The notes beneath the pieces were generated by a model, which saw only the letters and a list, made by a program, of their open reading frames with translations, was not told the origin of the DNA and ran no database searches. From CAZDJQ01 sp964505765 (GTDB lineage: Bacteria; Patescibacteriota; Microgenomatia; UBA12405; JAHJSD01): DNA of 30,411 bases. The translations under genes were made by a program, and so were the position numbers. How positions within the stretch are numbered: position 1 is the stretch's first letter; each line of letters starts with the position of its first letter. The stretch lies in assembly GCA_964505765.1 (NCBI GenBank), contig CAZDJQ010000007.1, forward strand, positions 1 to 30,411. The letters are read 5' to 3'. This document shows, piece after piece, positions 17,201 to 23,530 of the stretch.

Positions 17201-18112
17201 ATGTTTCCTAATAAGTTTATTAACAATATTTTTAGCTTTAATTAATTTGGTTTTACCTTTATGTTTAATAAGAACCGGGTCGTCGCCACCAATGCTCTTC
17301 CCAGCACCTGATGTAGCGAAGATAGTACTGTTATAGTTGGGCATGGAAAAACGATCAAAAATAACTAAAGAGCCGTTGTGCTGATTTATCCCATACATCA
17401 CCCCTTTTTCATCAGTTAATTCCGATGAAACAAAAGGAAAGGTTGAGGCGAGGGAAGTGGTGTCCATATTTCTGGTTATTTCCAGCTTATCTTCGCCGAT
17501 CGGCAGTGTGGTTCTAAATCCGTCTTCCATTTGCAAAGTGGCGTGTTTGGGGATAATAAGCAGTGAGCCCAAGTTGGATTCCAGTTCTTTAGTAATTTGG
17601 TTGAGTTGTTCAACCGACTTGGAGCCGATGGTAATGTAAAGGCCGAATTGAAAAAACTTTTCCACTCCTTTAACCAGCTGTTCCTGCAAAGCAATCGCGT
17701 CTTCCAGCTTTGCTTTGGTTGCCGGATTAACAACTTTGCCGCGCTGAACATCAGAAGAAATTTCCGCTTCCATTTCAGCAATTTTCCGTCTTAAATCATC
17801 CAGAATCTCTTTTCCTTCTGTTGGATAGATATTCATGGAGATATCGAGCGAATGGTCAAAATTGATTAAAGAAGATAACCAATTGGCGGAGACAAAACGC
17901 GGGTAATCAACAATGAACAAGGTGCGGTAATAACGATTATTAATCCGGATCCAATTGAAATCCACCTCAATAGCAGAGGGAGCAATAATGTCTTGAACCG
18001 AAACAAGCCCTTTTTGGAATTTCGATTTAGTCTGACTGCTCTCTTTTTTGGGGCTTTTCTTCTCCCCCTTTTGGTTTTGACCTGGTATCAGTTGATTGAG
18101 AAAATTTAACAT
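14291..18112 (-). CDS. virB4: T4SS ATPase VirB4/TraC-like, interrupted by an intein
   Basis: The frame encodes 1273 residues, of which 273-935 are an intein; the spliced protein would have 610 residues. VirB4 ATPases power pilus assembly and substrate transfer at the inner face of the membrane. The Walker A motif is split: the host sequence reads TSGAGK before the intein and SYLVK after it, so GAGKS is restored only by splicing. Walker B is LLVVDEAWYL, followed by the family segments RARKYYLGITNITQD and IIKNSAIRVLLKQ. The N-terminus (about 1-35) is low complexity and overlaps the upstream gene by 86 bp, so the true start is uncertain. It is in the middle of the T4SS operon. Confidence 0.93.
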   Translation of the reverse strand: MLNFLNQLIPGQNQKGEKKSPKKESSQTKSKFQKGLVSVQDIIAPSAIEVDFNWIRINNRYYRTLFIVDYPRFVSANWLSSLINFDHSLDISMNIYPTEGKEILDDLRRKIAEMEAEISSDVQRGKVVNPATKAKLEDAIALQEQLVKGVEKFFQFGLYITIGSKSVEQLNQITKELESNLGSLLIIPKHATLQMEDGFRTTLPIGEDKLEITRNMDTTSLASTFPFVSSELTDEKGVMYGINQHNGSLVIFDRFSMPNYNSTIFATSGAGKSIGGDDPVLIKHKGKTKLIKAKNIVNKLIRKHGATQLEPDIEGVTNPPQLEVYTFDKNLKGQWSKVTVAARKNAPKQLFKITTAGGREITITKDHNLVTLKNNQIQTLKGDQAQEGDFIPLPRQIDNLNQKETTVDLIKLLKNNKKAYLHNAAPVIKKLKKRLKNHDHPKCRYLYKYVQNRAIPLLFFNRLCKQTDYQPNLKKGNLGDCKNQFNHLPLKLTIDKKIGFLLGLIVAEGTVTKDFVCITSGNKKLLEKAKEIVAQYGFRYFNPNDTEIRISNTLFAQIIIELGVGQKAENKQVPEIIFQSPNKVIASFLQAYFEGDGGVEKHNISATSKSKELISQLSYLLKYFGIQARVKPTYKTATNGINKKKKEYWRLNIYNQNNLTKFKNKIDFFSVRKQKLLENITNKKEHTNVDTIPVNKETFGQLVNLLYPDQRVRTPKIINALKTGSFNPSRKTLNKVIGFAEQRISQLEQWQRKTKPKIDQLPNLNELIDNVSANQKLNGQAWEQLSSSWATIKNNKFIPQTKNTFILNEIATQTRLTPQGVYEDIQESFQVLGLYQNDFDKFFFGTLGDNPNADISYKKVYKAKNYILEKWQKRKKQILKAKKIIKRLKLLANSQLEWDQIEKIERIENNDPYVYDFTVDNEVFLAGYNGMFVHNSYLVKLEALRSLMFGTEVIVIDPENEYENLCEAVGGQYITFSFDADSKINPFDLEISSEKEDETELGRKILSLHSLFKLIMGELAPEEDAILDRALVQTYKMRGIRPGLENYSDKEMPLMEDLYKVLIGMEEEKSASLAARLEKFIKGSFAGLFNSQTNVNIDNKMVVFGIRDLEEKLRPIAMHIILDFIWNKIRREMKKRLLVVDEAWYLMKYPDSARFLYGLAKRARKYYLGITNITQDVDDFVTSEYGAAIIKNSAIRVLLKQHPAAVDQVADIFYLSEGEKQMLLTANVGEGIFFAGRNHVAIKVVASKDEHKLITSDPGEILEMKKQAQNGKL
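15308..17296 (-). mobile_element. 663-residue intein with LAGLIDADG homing endonuclease in VirB4
   Basis: The intein begins at a Ser (SIGGDDPVLIKHKG, block A) and ends FVHN before host Ser (block G). Block B is TTAGGREITITKDHN with the TxxH motif (intein residues about 82-96), and block F is YDFTVDNEVFLA (about 643-654). Two LAGLIDADG helices of a DOD endonuclease are seen: FLLGLIVAEG (about 228-237) and FLQAYFEGDGG (about 316-326). All residues needed for splicing (Ser1, TxxH, His-Asn, Ser+1) are present. Between the endonuclease and block F lie about 220 extra residues (about 415-630), helical and Lys-rich, possibly DNA-binding. The DNA looks more AT-rich than the flanking virB4 sequence, fitting horizontal arrival. 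Confidence 0.93.
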
Positions 18113-18815
18113 CTTCTTTGCGTATTATTGCGCTTTGCTGAGACAAAGCTTGAACATTATCGGCTAAAATAGATTCTTGATTATATATTTCATAAAATAA
18201 TTGAATCAATTTCTTATTATCCAGCTGATCGGCGGCTAAACCCAGCCGGCCGAAGAGTCTTTTCAAGTGTTCTTTTTTGGGCTCCAAAGCGGACTCGGCT
18301 TTTTTTATAAGTTTGTCTTTTTCTATTGGCAGGCCGGAGGGTTCCTTGTTTAGCTTAAGTAAAGAAATTGGAAAGGGAACGGAAGTTTGAGCCGCGGCCT
18401 GCAGGCCGGCTTCTGCTGCGTAAAAAGGGAGAATAATATAAAAAGATTTTGCCAGAACATTATTCCTTTCGACAACATCTTGAACAAATTCCAAATAAGA
18501 AGAGACCTGTTTTTTTAACAACGGGTCAGTGATTTTAACTCTTTGTTCCTCCAGGCGTTTTACATAATTGGACACGTCTTTTAAAGAAGAGCGGATTAAA
18601 ATTTGAATCGGGAAGGTTAAGGAATTCAGTAAACTGGCGTAAGCATAAATCATGGCGTCTTGTTCTTTTTCGGACAGCAAATCAAAATTTACAGAAGAGG
18701 TTTTCAAAATCATTACAACGTTGCCATTTTTTAAAATGACCAGATTATTTTTTATATCTTCGACCGGCAGATGTTTTTGGGTGGTCCCTTTGATTGCAAT
18801 TTTATTTAGATCCAT
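18027..18815 (-). CDS. T4SS protein resembling the VirB4/TraC N-terminal domain
   Basis: This 262-residue protein resembles the N-terminal, non-ATPase region of VirB4/CagE/TrbE proteins. It has a short strand-rich start (VEDIKNNLVILKNGNVVMIL), then VNFDLLSEKEQDAMIYAYASLLNSL and FPIQILIRS (about residues 42-76), followed by helical stretches. The last roughly 25 residues are charged and low complexity and are encoded by DNA also used by the start of virB4. No nucleotide-binding motif is present. With the ATPase encoded next door, the VirB4 role may be shared between two polypeptides. Its start overlaps the end of the PrgI-fusion gene by 14 bp, which suggests translational coupling. Confidence 0.75.
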   Translation of the reverse strand: MDLNKIAIKGTTQKHLPVEDIKNNLVILKNGNVVMILKTSSVNFDLLSEKEQDAMIYAYASLLNSLTFPIQILIRSSLKDVSNYVKRLEEQRVKITDPLLKKQVSSYLEFVQDVVERNNVLAKSFYIILPFYAAEAGLQAAAQTSVPFPISLLKLNKEPSGLPIEKDKLIKKAESALEPKKEHLKRLFGRLGLAADQLDNKKLIQLFYEIYNQESILADNVQALSQQSAIIRKEDVKFSQSTDTRSKPKGGEEKPQKREQSD

Positions 18816-19820
18816 TTTGTTTTGCCTTAATTTTGAGCGGTTGTATAAGTTTTCCTTCCGCTTCTATTTTCAGTATATCAAAATTATAATTTTCTTTTTC
18901 AGCCAGGATCAGATATTCTCCATTGCTAAGCGGGGTAATGGTTTTAAATTGCCCCAATTGATTGGTTCTTAAAGCCCGAACTGGATTCCCGTCGCTGTCT
19001 TGTATTTCAATGATTACATTTTCTATAATTTTTCCTTTACCGTCGGTAACCATGCCGACAACAATGTTCGGGGTTTTGGGTCTTGACGGCATTGGGATTT
19101 CTCCAAATTCGGTTTTTGCCGTTGCTTCCGGGGCTTCTCTCTCAGGGAGATCAAATTCAATCTCGGGTTTTTGTTTAGTTTCAATTTCTTTTTCTTCTTT
19201 CTCTTCTATTTTCTGTTTTTCTTTCTTTGGTTTTGGCTGTTGGTCTTCATCGTCCTCCGGCAAGGATTTTAAAAACTCCTTAAGCTGCGGTCCCTTGTCT
19301 TTTTCTTCCGTCTCAGCAGGAGTGGGGACCGGAGCGGCTGACGGCGTCCAATCGTCGGACAGAACGTNNNNNNNNNNNNNNNNNNNNNNNNNNNNNNNNN
19401 NNNNNNNNNNNNNNNNNNNNNNNNNNNNNNNNNNNNNNNNNNNNNNNNNNNNNNNNNNNNNNNNNNNTCAGCAGGAGTGGGGACCGGAGCGGCTGACGGC
19501 GTCCAATCGTCGGACAGAACGTCAATCGGGACAGCTCTTTTCTGCCATAAATAGATGGTCGGGGAGTAGATGCTTTTAAAAAAAATAATCAGCCATTTTT
19601 CCAGCGGTTGTTCATTAATCGGCAAAAAGGCTAAGGCGGCGCCTAGTCCGGCAAAGCCGAGAACCATGGGCCATTTAAAAATAAAGGGAAGACCAGTGGA
19701 GTAAAAAAAGAAAGCAATAATTAAGCCCCCGGCTAATTTAAAAAATTGGCGCAGTGTCATGTTCCCGACTAATTGAAATTGGTATGATGATATTTGTTGC
19801 GGGATTGGGTGTTGTTTCAT
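18802..19820 (-). CDS. PrgI-like T4SS membrane protein fused to a carboxypeptidase-regulatory-like domain (broken by a false gap)
   Basis: As given, a 100-N gap and a 55-bp duplication split this gene. Collapsing the duplicate leaves 864 bases, a single frame of 287 residues. Residues 1 to about 100 match the PrgI family: two membrane helices (about 26-43 and 49-66) and an amphipathic stretch. Residues 110-200 are a charged, Lys/Glu-rich linker. Residues about 200-275 (NIVVGMVTDGKGKIIENV, then TNQLGQFKT and GEYLILAEKENY) resemble the beta-sandwich of carboxypeptidase-regulatory-like domains. PrgI proteins are small membrane parts of Gram-positive conjugation systems. This is the first gene of the T4SS operon, with its own promoter. 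Reading the 3' half as a separate gene from a TTG at 19263 would be an artefact. Confidence 0.85.
19313..19522. other. Assembly gap (100 N, 19368-19467) flanked by an identical 55-bp sequence
   Basis: The 55 bases at 19313-19367 are repeated exactly at 19468-19522, on either side of the N run. This is the mark of two overlapping contig ends placed side by side with a nominal gap instead of being merged. Removing the gap and one copy restores a single open frame across the PrgI-fusion gene. Confidence 0.92.
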
Positions 19821-19829
19821 TTAATTACC

Positions 19830-19858
19830 ATTGTAGAGCAGGAAGCAATATCTAGCAA
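19830..19858 (-). promoter_or_regulatory. Promoter of the T4SS operon
   Basis: On the minus strand TTGCTA (19853-19858) and TACAAT (19830-19835) are 17 bp apart, and the -10 ends nine bases before the PrgI-fusion ATG. The pilin operon promoter at 27892-27920 has the same -35 and spacing. Confidence 0.65.
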
Positions 19859-19881
19859 GCTGTGTTAGTATTTTATCTAAG

Positions 19882-21312
19882 ATGAAGCAGGTTAAGAAGT
19901 CGCTTGTTTTAGCTGTTTTTGTTTTTTTTCTTTTCTCAGGGGAAACAGAAGCAACAGTTAATTGGGAAAGCAGTACGGCTGTTCCCAAAAGGGTGGCTCC
20001 ATATCACGGAGTCGCTTATGATAAAGTGCGGCAAAACATTTTTATTATTGGCGGAAGAGTTGATGATTTTAGTGAATCTCCGAGCAAAGAGGTTTTTAAA
20101 GGTCGGATAAATAGCGACTTAAGTATTACCTGGCTTAAACAAGCCGACTTTCCTTTTGAAACGAAAAATTCGGCAGCGGTTTATTTAGATGGTTATGTCT
20201 ACAATATCGGCGGTGAAGACCCGACTAATTCCAAGGTCTATAAATCCGATGTCAGCAACGGAGAAATCAACTCTTGGCAGGAAATTGTTTCTCTGCCGAA
20301 TAGTTCCTGGCGGGGGAAGGCCTTGGTTTATCAAAACAGAATCTATTATCTGGACGGGATAGCGGGGAGAGTTTGGCGGTTAAGTCCGGACGAGACAAGC
20401 TGGGATAATTTCGGAACTTTTCCTAAAAGTGGTTTTGGCGATTTTGCCGCTGGGTTTTCTGCTAGTCCTCGCGACGATGTTGACTATCTATATGTTGCCG
20501 GAGGGCAAACTTATAATCCTCGGTGCCAAACGGACAAGATCTATAAGGCTGATATTAGAATTAGTGACGGCCGGGTTCTAGGTTTTGCAGTTGCTGGAAA
20601 TTTTCCTGACCGATATTATCCCGACCCTTTTAATAATGATGAAGATTTAGACCATGGAATTAAAGCTTATCACCAAATAGCAATTCAGGCCGGCAAGATG
20701 TACGTTTTCCCGGCGGCAAGCTTTTCAACTCAAGAAAGCTGTGAGTCAGGCAAAACAAATACCGGGTCAACCCTTAGAAGTTTTGTCGCCGATATTACTG
20801 ATGACGGCCGGGTTGTTGATTGGCGAATTTGGGGCCCGGACTCTGAAAGTGTTTCTAATATAAAAGTTGACGGGAGTTATGTTAACCAATGGCCGGGAGG
20901 GTTTGACGGCTTGAATTGGGTTAGAGACGGTTTGGCGACTAATGTTTACGGCGGAGTTGCCCATGGCGATTACTTTTTTATGATTGGCGGGGAGAATTAT
21001 GCCGGCCACACTAACCAGGTTGCTTATCTTCCTCTTAAAATAACCAGTACGCCGACCCCGCTGCCGACAAATACCCCGACGCCAATTTGCAAAATTTGTT
21101 CTTCAGGTTTAGATAAAGCCAAAGGCAATGCCGACTGCAATAATGTGATAGATTTGCTGGATTTTGCCGGTTGGCTGAATGTTTTTAAAACCGGCGGGAG
21201 TGAAACTGAAAAAGCGGCGGTAAATTTTGATTGTCAGGAGAGTGATAATAAGCATGTTGTTAATCTTTCCGATTTTCAAGTTTGGCTGGGGAATTACACT
21301 CTTACTTTTTGA
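19882..21312 (+). CDS. Secreted kelch-like beta-propeller protein with dockerin-like C-terminus
   Basis: This 476-residue protein has a signal peptide (about residues 1-25, ending SGETEA). Kelch-type blades follow, recognised by repeated IIGG or similar turns (IFIIGGRVDDF, VYNIGGED, LYVAGGQTYN, FFMIGGENYAG). A Thr/Pro linker (TPTPLPTNTPTP) precedes a CKIC motif and a C-terminal module of about 65 residues with two Asp/Asn-rich loops (GNADCNNVIDLLDF and VNFDCQESDN...VNLSDF) that resemble type I dockerin calcium loops. The architecture suggests a surface or secreted adhesin-like protein. Whether the tail binds a cohesin is unknown; no cohesin is seen in this window. It is divergent from the T4SS operon with a 61-bp gap. 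Confidence 0.8.
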   Translation: MKQVKKSLVLAVFVFFLFSGETEATVNWESSTAVPKRVAPYHGVAYDKVRQNIFIIGGRVDDFSESPSKEVFKGRINSDLSITWLKQADFPFETKNSAAVYLDGYVYNIGGEDPTNSKVYKSDVSNGEINSWQEIVSLPNSSWRGKALVYQNRIYYLDGIAGRVWRLSPDETSWDNFGTFPKSGFGDFAAGFSASPRDDVDYLYVAGGQTYNPRCQTDKIYKADIRISDGRVLGFAVAGNFPDRYYPDPFNNDEDLDHGIKAYHQIAIQAGKMYVFPAASFSTQESCESGKTNTGSTLRSFVADITDDGRVVDWRIWGPDSESVSNIKVDGSYVNQWPGGFDGLNWVRDGLATNVYGGVAHGDYFFMIGGENYAGHTNQVAYLPLKITSTPTPLPTNTPTPICKICSSGLDKAKGNADCNNVIDLLDFAGWLNVFKTGGSETEKAAVNFDCQESDNKHVVNLSDFQVWLGNYTLTF

Positions 21313-21324
21313 ACTTTTGCTTAG

Positions 21325-21377
21325 TTGACAACGGCTAATTGTCAATTATTATGCACGATCGGACAGGATAATTGACA
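21325..21377. repeat. TTGACAA inverted repeats upstream of the exonuclease gene
   Basis: TTGACAA (21325-21331) and TTGTCAA (21339-21345) form an inverted pair with a 7-bp centre, and AATTGACA recurs at 21371-21377. The stretch lies between the kelch gene and the exonuclease promoter. It could be an operator or a member of the intergenic GTCAAT-type repeats; it does not look like a terminator. Confidence 0.4.
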
Positions 21378-21401
21378 TTTTCTTTTTTATTCCCGGGTGG
21401 T

Positions 21402-21410
21402 TGCTATAAT
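21402..21410 (+). promoter_or_regulatory. Extended -10 promoter of the exonuclease gene
   Basis: TGCTATAAT includes the TGn extension and a perfect TATAAT (21405-21410). The expected start, seven bases downstream, is exactly the A of the ATG at 21417, indicating a leaderless mRNA. Confidence 0.65.
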
Positions 21411-21416
21411 AACCAC

Positions 21417-22337
21417 ATGTCAAGACTACTGCTAATTGATTCTCATGCAATTTTGCATCGGACTTACTATGCCCTGCCGAAGGAAAATTTTAAATTACAA
21501 GGGCAGTTAGTTAATGCGGTTTATGGGTTTTTCAGCATGTTTTTAAAAGCAGTTGATGAACTTGAACCGGACTTTTTAATTACCGGATTTGATGCCCCCG
21601 GTCCGACTTTCCGCCATAAAAAATTTATCGGCTATCAAGCCCATCGGCCGGAAGTGGAAGAGGAGTTAAAAGGTCAAATGAAAATAACCCGGGATAGTTT
21701 GGAAAAAGCGGGTATTCCGGTTTTGTTAAAACAAGGGTATGAGGCAGATGATATTATTGGAACGATAGTTAGAAAGTTAAAAGTGAAAAGTGAAAAGTTA
21801 AAAGTTAATGAAATAGTTATTGTTACCGGGGATAAAGATTTAATGCAGTTGGTTGATGATCAGGTAAAACTTTTTATGTTAAGCAACGGAATCAGCGGAT
21901 CGGAGCTGGTCGGGCCGGAGGAGGTTGAAGAAAAATTAGGGATTAAACCCAGCCAGGTGGTGGACTATAAAGCTCTGATTGGAGACACCTCTGATAATTA
22001 TCCCGGAGTTTACGGAATCGGACCAAAAACAGCAGAAACCCTTTTTCAGAATTATCACAGCTTGGACGAAGTCTATGATAATTTGGATAAAATCAAAGGC
22101 AGTAAAAAGAAAAAGCTGGAAAAAGGGAAAGAAAGCGCTTATTTATCAAAAGAGCTGGCAATAATTGCTCAAGATGTGCCGATTAATATTTCTTGGGAAA
22201 AAGCGGAGTGGTCTGATCAGCGGCTTTTGGCTTTGAAAAAATGTTTAAAAGACCTTAACTTTCGGTCATTAGTCAGTAGAATAGAAGACAAGTTTAATAA
22301 AGGCAAAACAGATAATCAGCTGTCGCTGATTACGTAA
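21417..22337 (+). CDS. Stand-alone 5'-3' exonuclease (PolA N-terminal domain type)
   Basis: This 306-residue protein matches the 5' nuclease domain of DNA polymerase I, without the polymerase part. It has the start LLLIDSHAILHRTYYAL, the metal-binding FDAPGPTFRHK, YEADDIIGT and VTGDKDLMQL, then GDTSDNYPGVYGIGPKTA (the helix-hairpin-helix region). The acidic metal ligands expected in these motifs are visible. Such enzymes remove RNA primers and flaps. I chose the ATG at 21417: the longer frame from 21372 would include the promoter, and 21417 is the predicted transcription start. Residues about 119-131 (RKLKVKSEKLKVN) are encoded by a short DNA repeat that looks inserted into a surface loop. 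Confidence 0.92.
   Translation: MSRLLLIDSHAILHRTYYALPKENFKLQGQLVNAVYGFFSMFLKAVDELEPDFLITGFDAPGPTFRHKKFIGYQAHRPEVEEELKGQMKITRDSLEKAGIPVLLKQGYEADDIIGTIVRKLKVKSEKLKVNEIVIVTGDKDLMQLVDDQVKLFMLSNGISGSELVGPEEVEEKLGIKPSQVVDYKALIGDTSDNYPGVYGIGPKTAETLFQNYHSLDEVYDNLDKIKGSKKKKLEKGKESAYLSKELAIIAQDVPINISWEKAEWSDQRLLALKKCLKDLNFRSLVSRIEDKFNKGKTDNQLSLIT
21773..21808 (+). repeat. In-frame AAAGTTAAAAGTGAAAAGT-type repeat inside the exonuclease gene
   Basis: Units of AAGTTAAAAGT and GTGAAAAGT repeat about four times and add a KLKVKSEKLKV stretch to the protein. The style resembles the AT-rich intergenic repeats elsewhere in the window. Confidence 0.55.
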
Positions 22338-22369
22338 TAAGTAATAAGTAAAAAGTAACAAGTAATTAA
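22331..22369. repeat. GTAATAAGTAA-type short tandem repeats
   Basis: Four to five degenerate units such as GTAATAA, GTAAAAA and GTAACAA follow one another, starting at the stop codon of the exonuclease gene and running up to the first ATG of the glycosyltransferase frame. It resembles one arm of the hairpin repeats at 893-974 and 26433-26518. Confidence 0.55.
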
Positions 22370-22420
22370 ATGAATAAAATCAATAATTTTTATCAACTAG
22401 ATGCCTGGAAAAAAGGACAC

Positions 22421-23530
22421 ATGCGCGTAGCGCTTGTACATGACTATCTGGTTGCTTTTGGCGGGGCGGAACGAGTGTTAACGGCGCTGCATGAAATTTT
22501 TCCTGAGGCGCCGGTTTATCTGGCGATAGCAGACAAAGAAAAGATGGGAAATAACTGGGCAAAATTTAAAAACTGGGATATTAGGACTTCTTGGTTTCAA
22601 AAAATTCCTGGGGCATCAAAATTGATTTCGCCGTTTCGATTTATTCTTCCTTGGATTTGGGAGAGTTTTGATTTTTCCGAATATGATTTAGTGATAAGTT
22701 CTTCTGCCTGGGCAATGCCAAAAGCGATTATTACCGACCCGGGGACAACCCACATTTGTTATTGCCACACTCCGCCGAGGTTTTTATACGGCTATCCGCA
22801 GGCGAGATATTGGACAAAGTATTGGCCGATAAAATTTTATTCGGCTTTAGTTAACCATTTTTTACGGCCGTATGATTTTATTTCATCGCAGCGAGTGGAT
22901 TATTTTATTTCTAATTCCCAAGAGGTGGCGAAAAGGATAAAAAAGTTTTATAACCGGGAAGCGACGGTTATCCAGCCGCCGATTAATCAGCCGAAGCTGA
23001 AGCCTAAAAAAGACCAGGGCAAAGAAAAGTTTTATTTTTTCGCCAGCCGGCTTTGTTCTTACAAACATCCGGAAATAGCAATTAAAGCCTGTCAGCAATT
23101 GGGAAGAAGGCTGTATGTTTCCGGTAGTGGCCCGCTGAAGAAAAAAGTTGAGGCGCTCTGTAGCAAAAGTGAAAAAACCAAGTATTTGGGCCGGGTGTCT
23201 GATAAAAAACTTTGGCAGTTGTATCGAGACTGCCGGGCGTTTCTGCATCCAATTGAGTCTGAAGATTTTGGGATGATGCCTTTGGAGGCGGCTTCTGTCG
23301 GGACGCCGACCATCGCTTATCATTCTGCCGGAGCAAAAGAGACGGTTAAATCGGGGGAAACCGGCTTGTTTTTTCATGAATTAACTCCGGCTAGTTTAGC
23401 TGAAGCGATAGAAAAGTTTGAAAAACAGAATTTTTCAGCAGAAGATTGCAAAGATTGGTCCGAGCAATTCTCAAAAGAAAAGTTTAAGCAGAGAATCAGG
23501 GATTTTGTTGGAAAGAGGCTACCTAACTGA
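22421..23530 (+). CDS. Glycosyltransferase family 4 protein
   Basis: This 369-residue GT-B glycosyltransferase begins MRVALVHDYLVAFGGAERVL, the typical N-terminus with the Gly-rich acceptor loop. The donor side has FFASRLCSYKHPEIAI, VSGSGPLKKKVE and the EDFGMMPLEAASVGTPTIAY segment, which carries the E-x7-E-type nucleotide-sugar motif. It probably transfers a sugar to a lipid- or polysaccharide-linked acceptor at the cytoplasmic face; donor and acceptor are unknown. The frame extends 17 codons upstream to 22370, but the family start and an AAAGGA sequence just before 22421 favour the shorter form. Its 3' end overlaps the next, convergent glycosyltransferase gene by 12 bp. Confidence 0.87.
   Translation: MRVALVHDYLVAFGGAERVLTALHEIFPEAPVYLAIADKEKMGNNWAKFKNWDIRTSWFQKIPGASKLISPFRFILPWIWESFDFSEYDLVISSSAWAMPKAIITDPGTTHICYCHTPPRFLYGYPQARYWTKYWPIKFYSALVNHFLRPYDFISSQRVDYFISNSQEVAKRIKKFYNREATVIQPPINQPKLKPKKDQGKEKFYFFASRLCSYKHPEIAIKACQQLGRRLYVSGSGPLKKKVEALCSKSEKTKYLGRVSDKKLWQLYRDCRAFLHPIESEDFGMMPLEAASVGTPTIAYHSAGAKETVKSGETGLFFHELTPASLAEAIEKFEKQNFSAEDCKDWSEQFSKEKFKQRIRDFVGKRLPN

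Noticed and set aside
18802..19263. A separate 153-residue gene starting at TTG 19263
   Set aside because: Collapsing the duplicated 55 bp and the N gap puts it exactly in frame with the PrgI-like gene upstream, so it is the C-terminal part of that gene.
19313..19522. 55-bp direct repeat as a CRISPR or transposon footprint
   Set aside because: Only two exact copies flank an N run of nominal length, the signature of unmerged contig overlap; there are no spacers or terminal inverted repeats.
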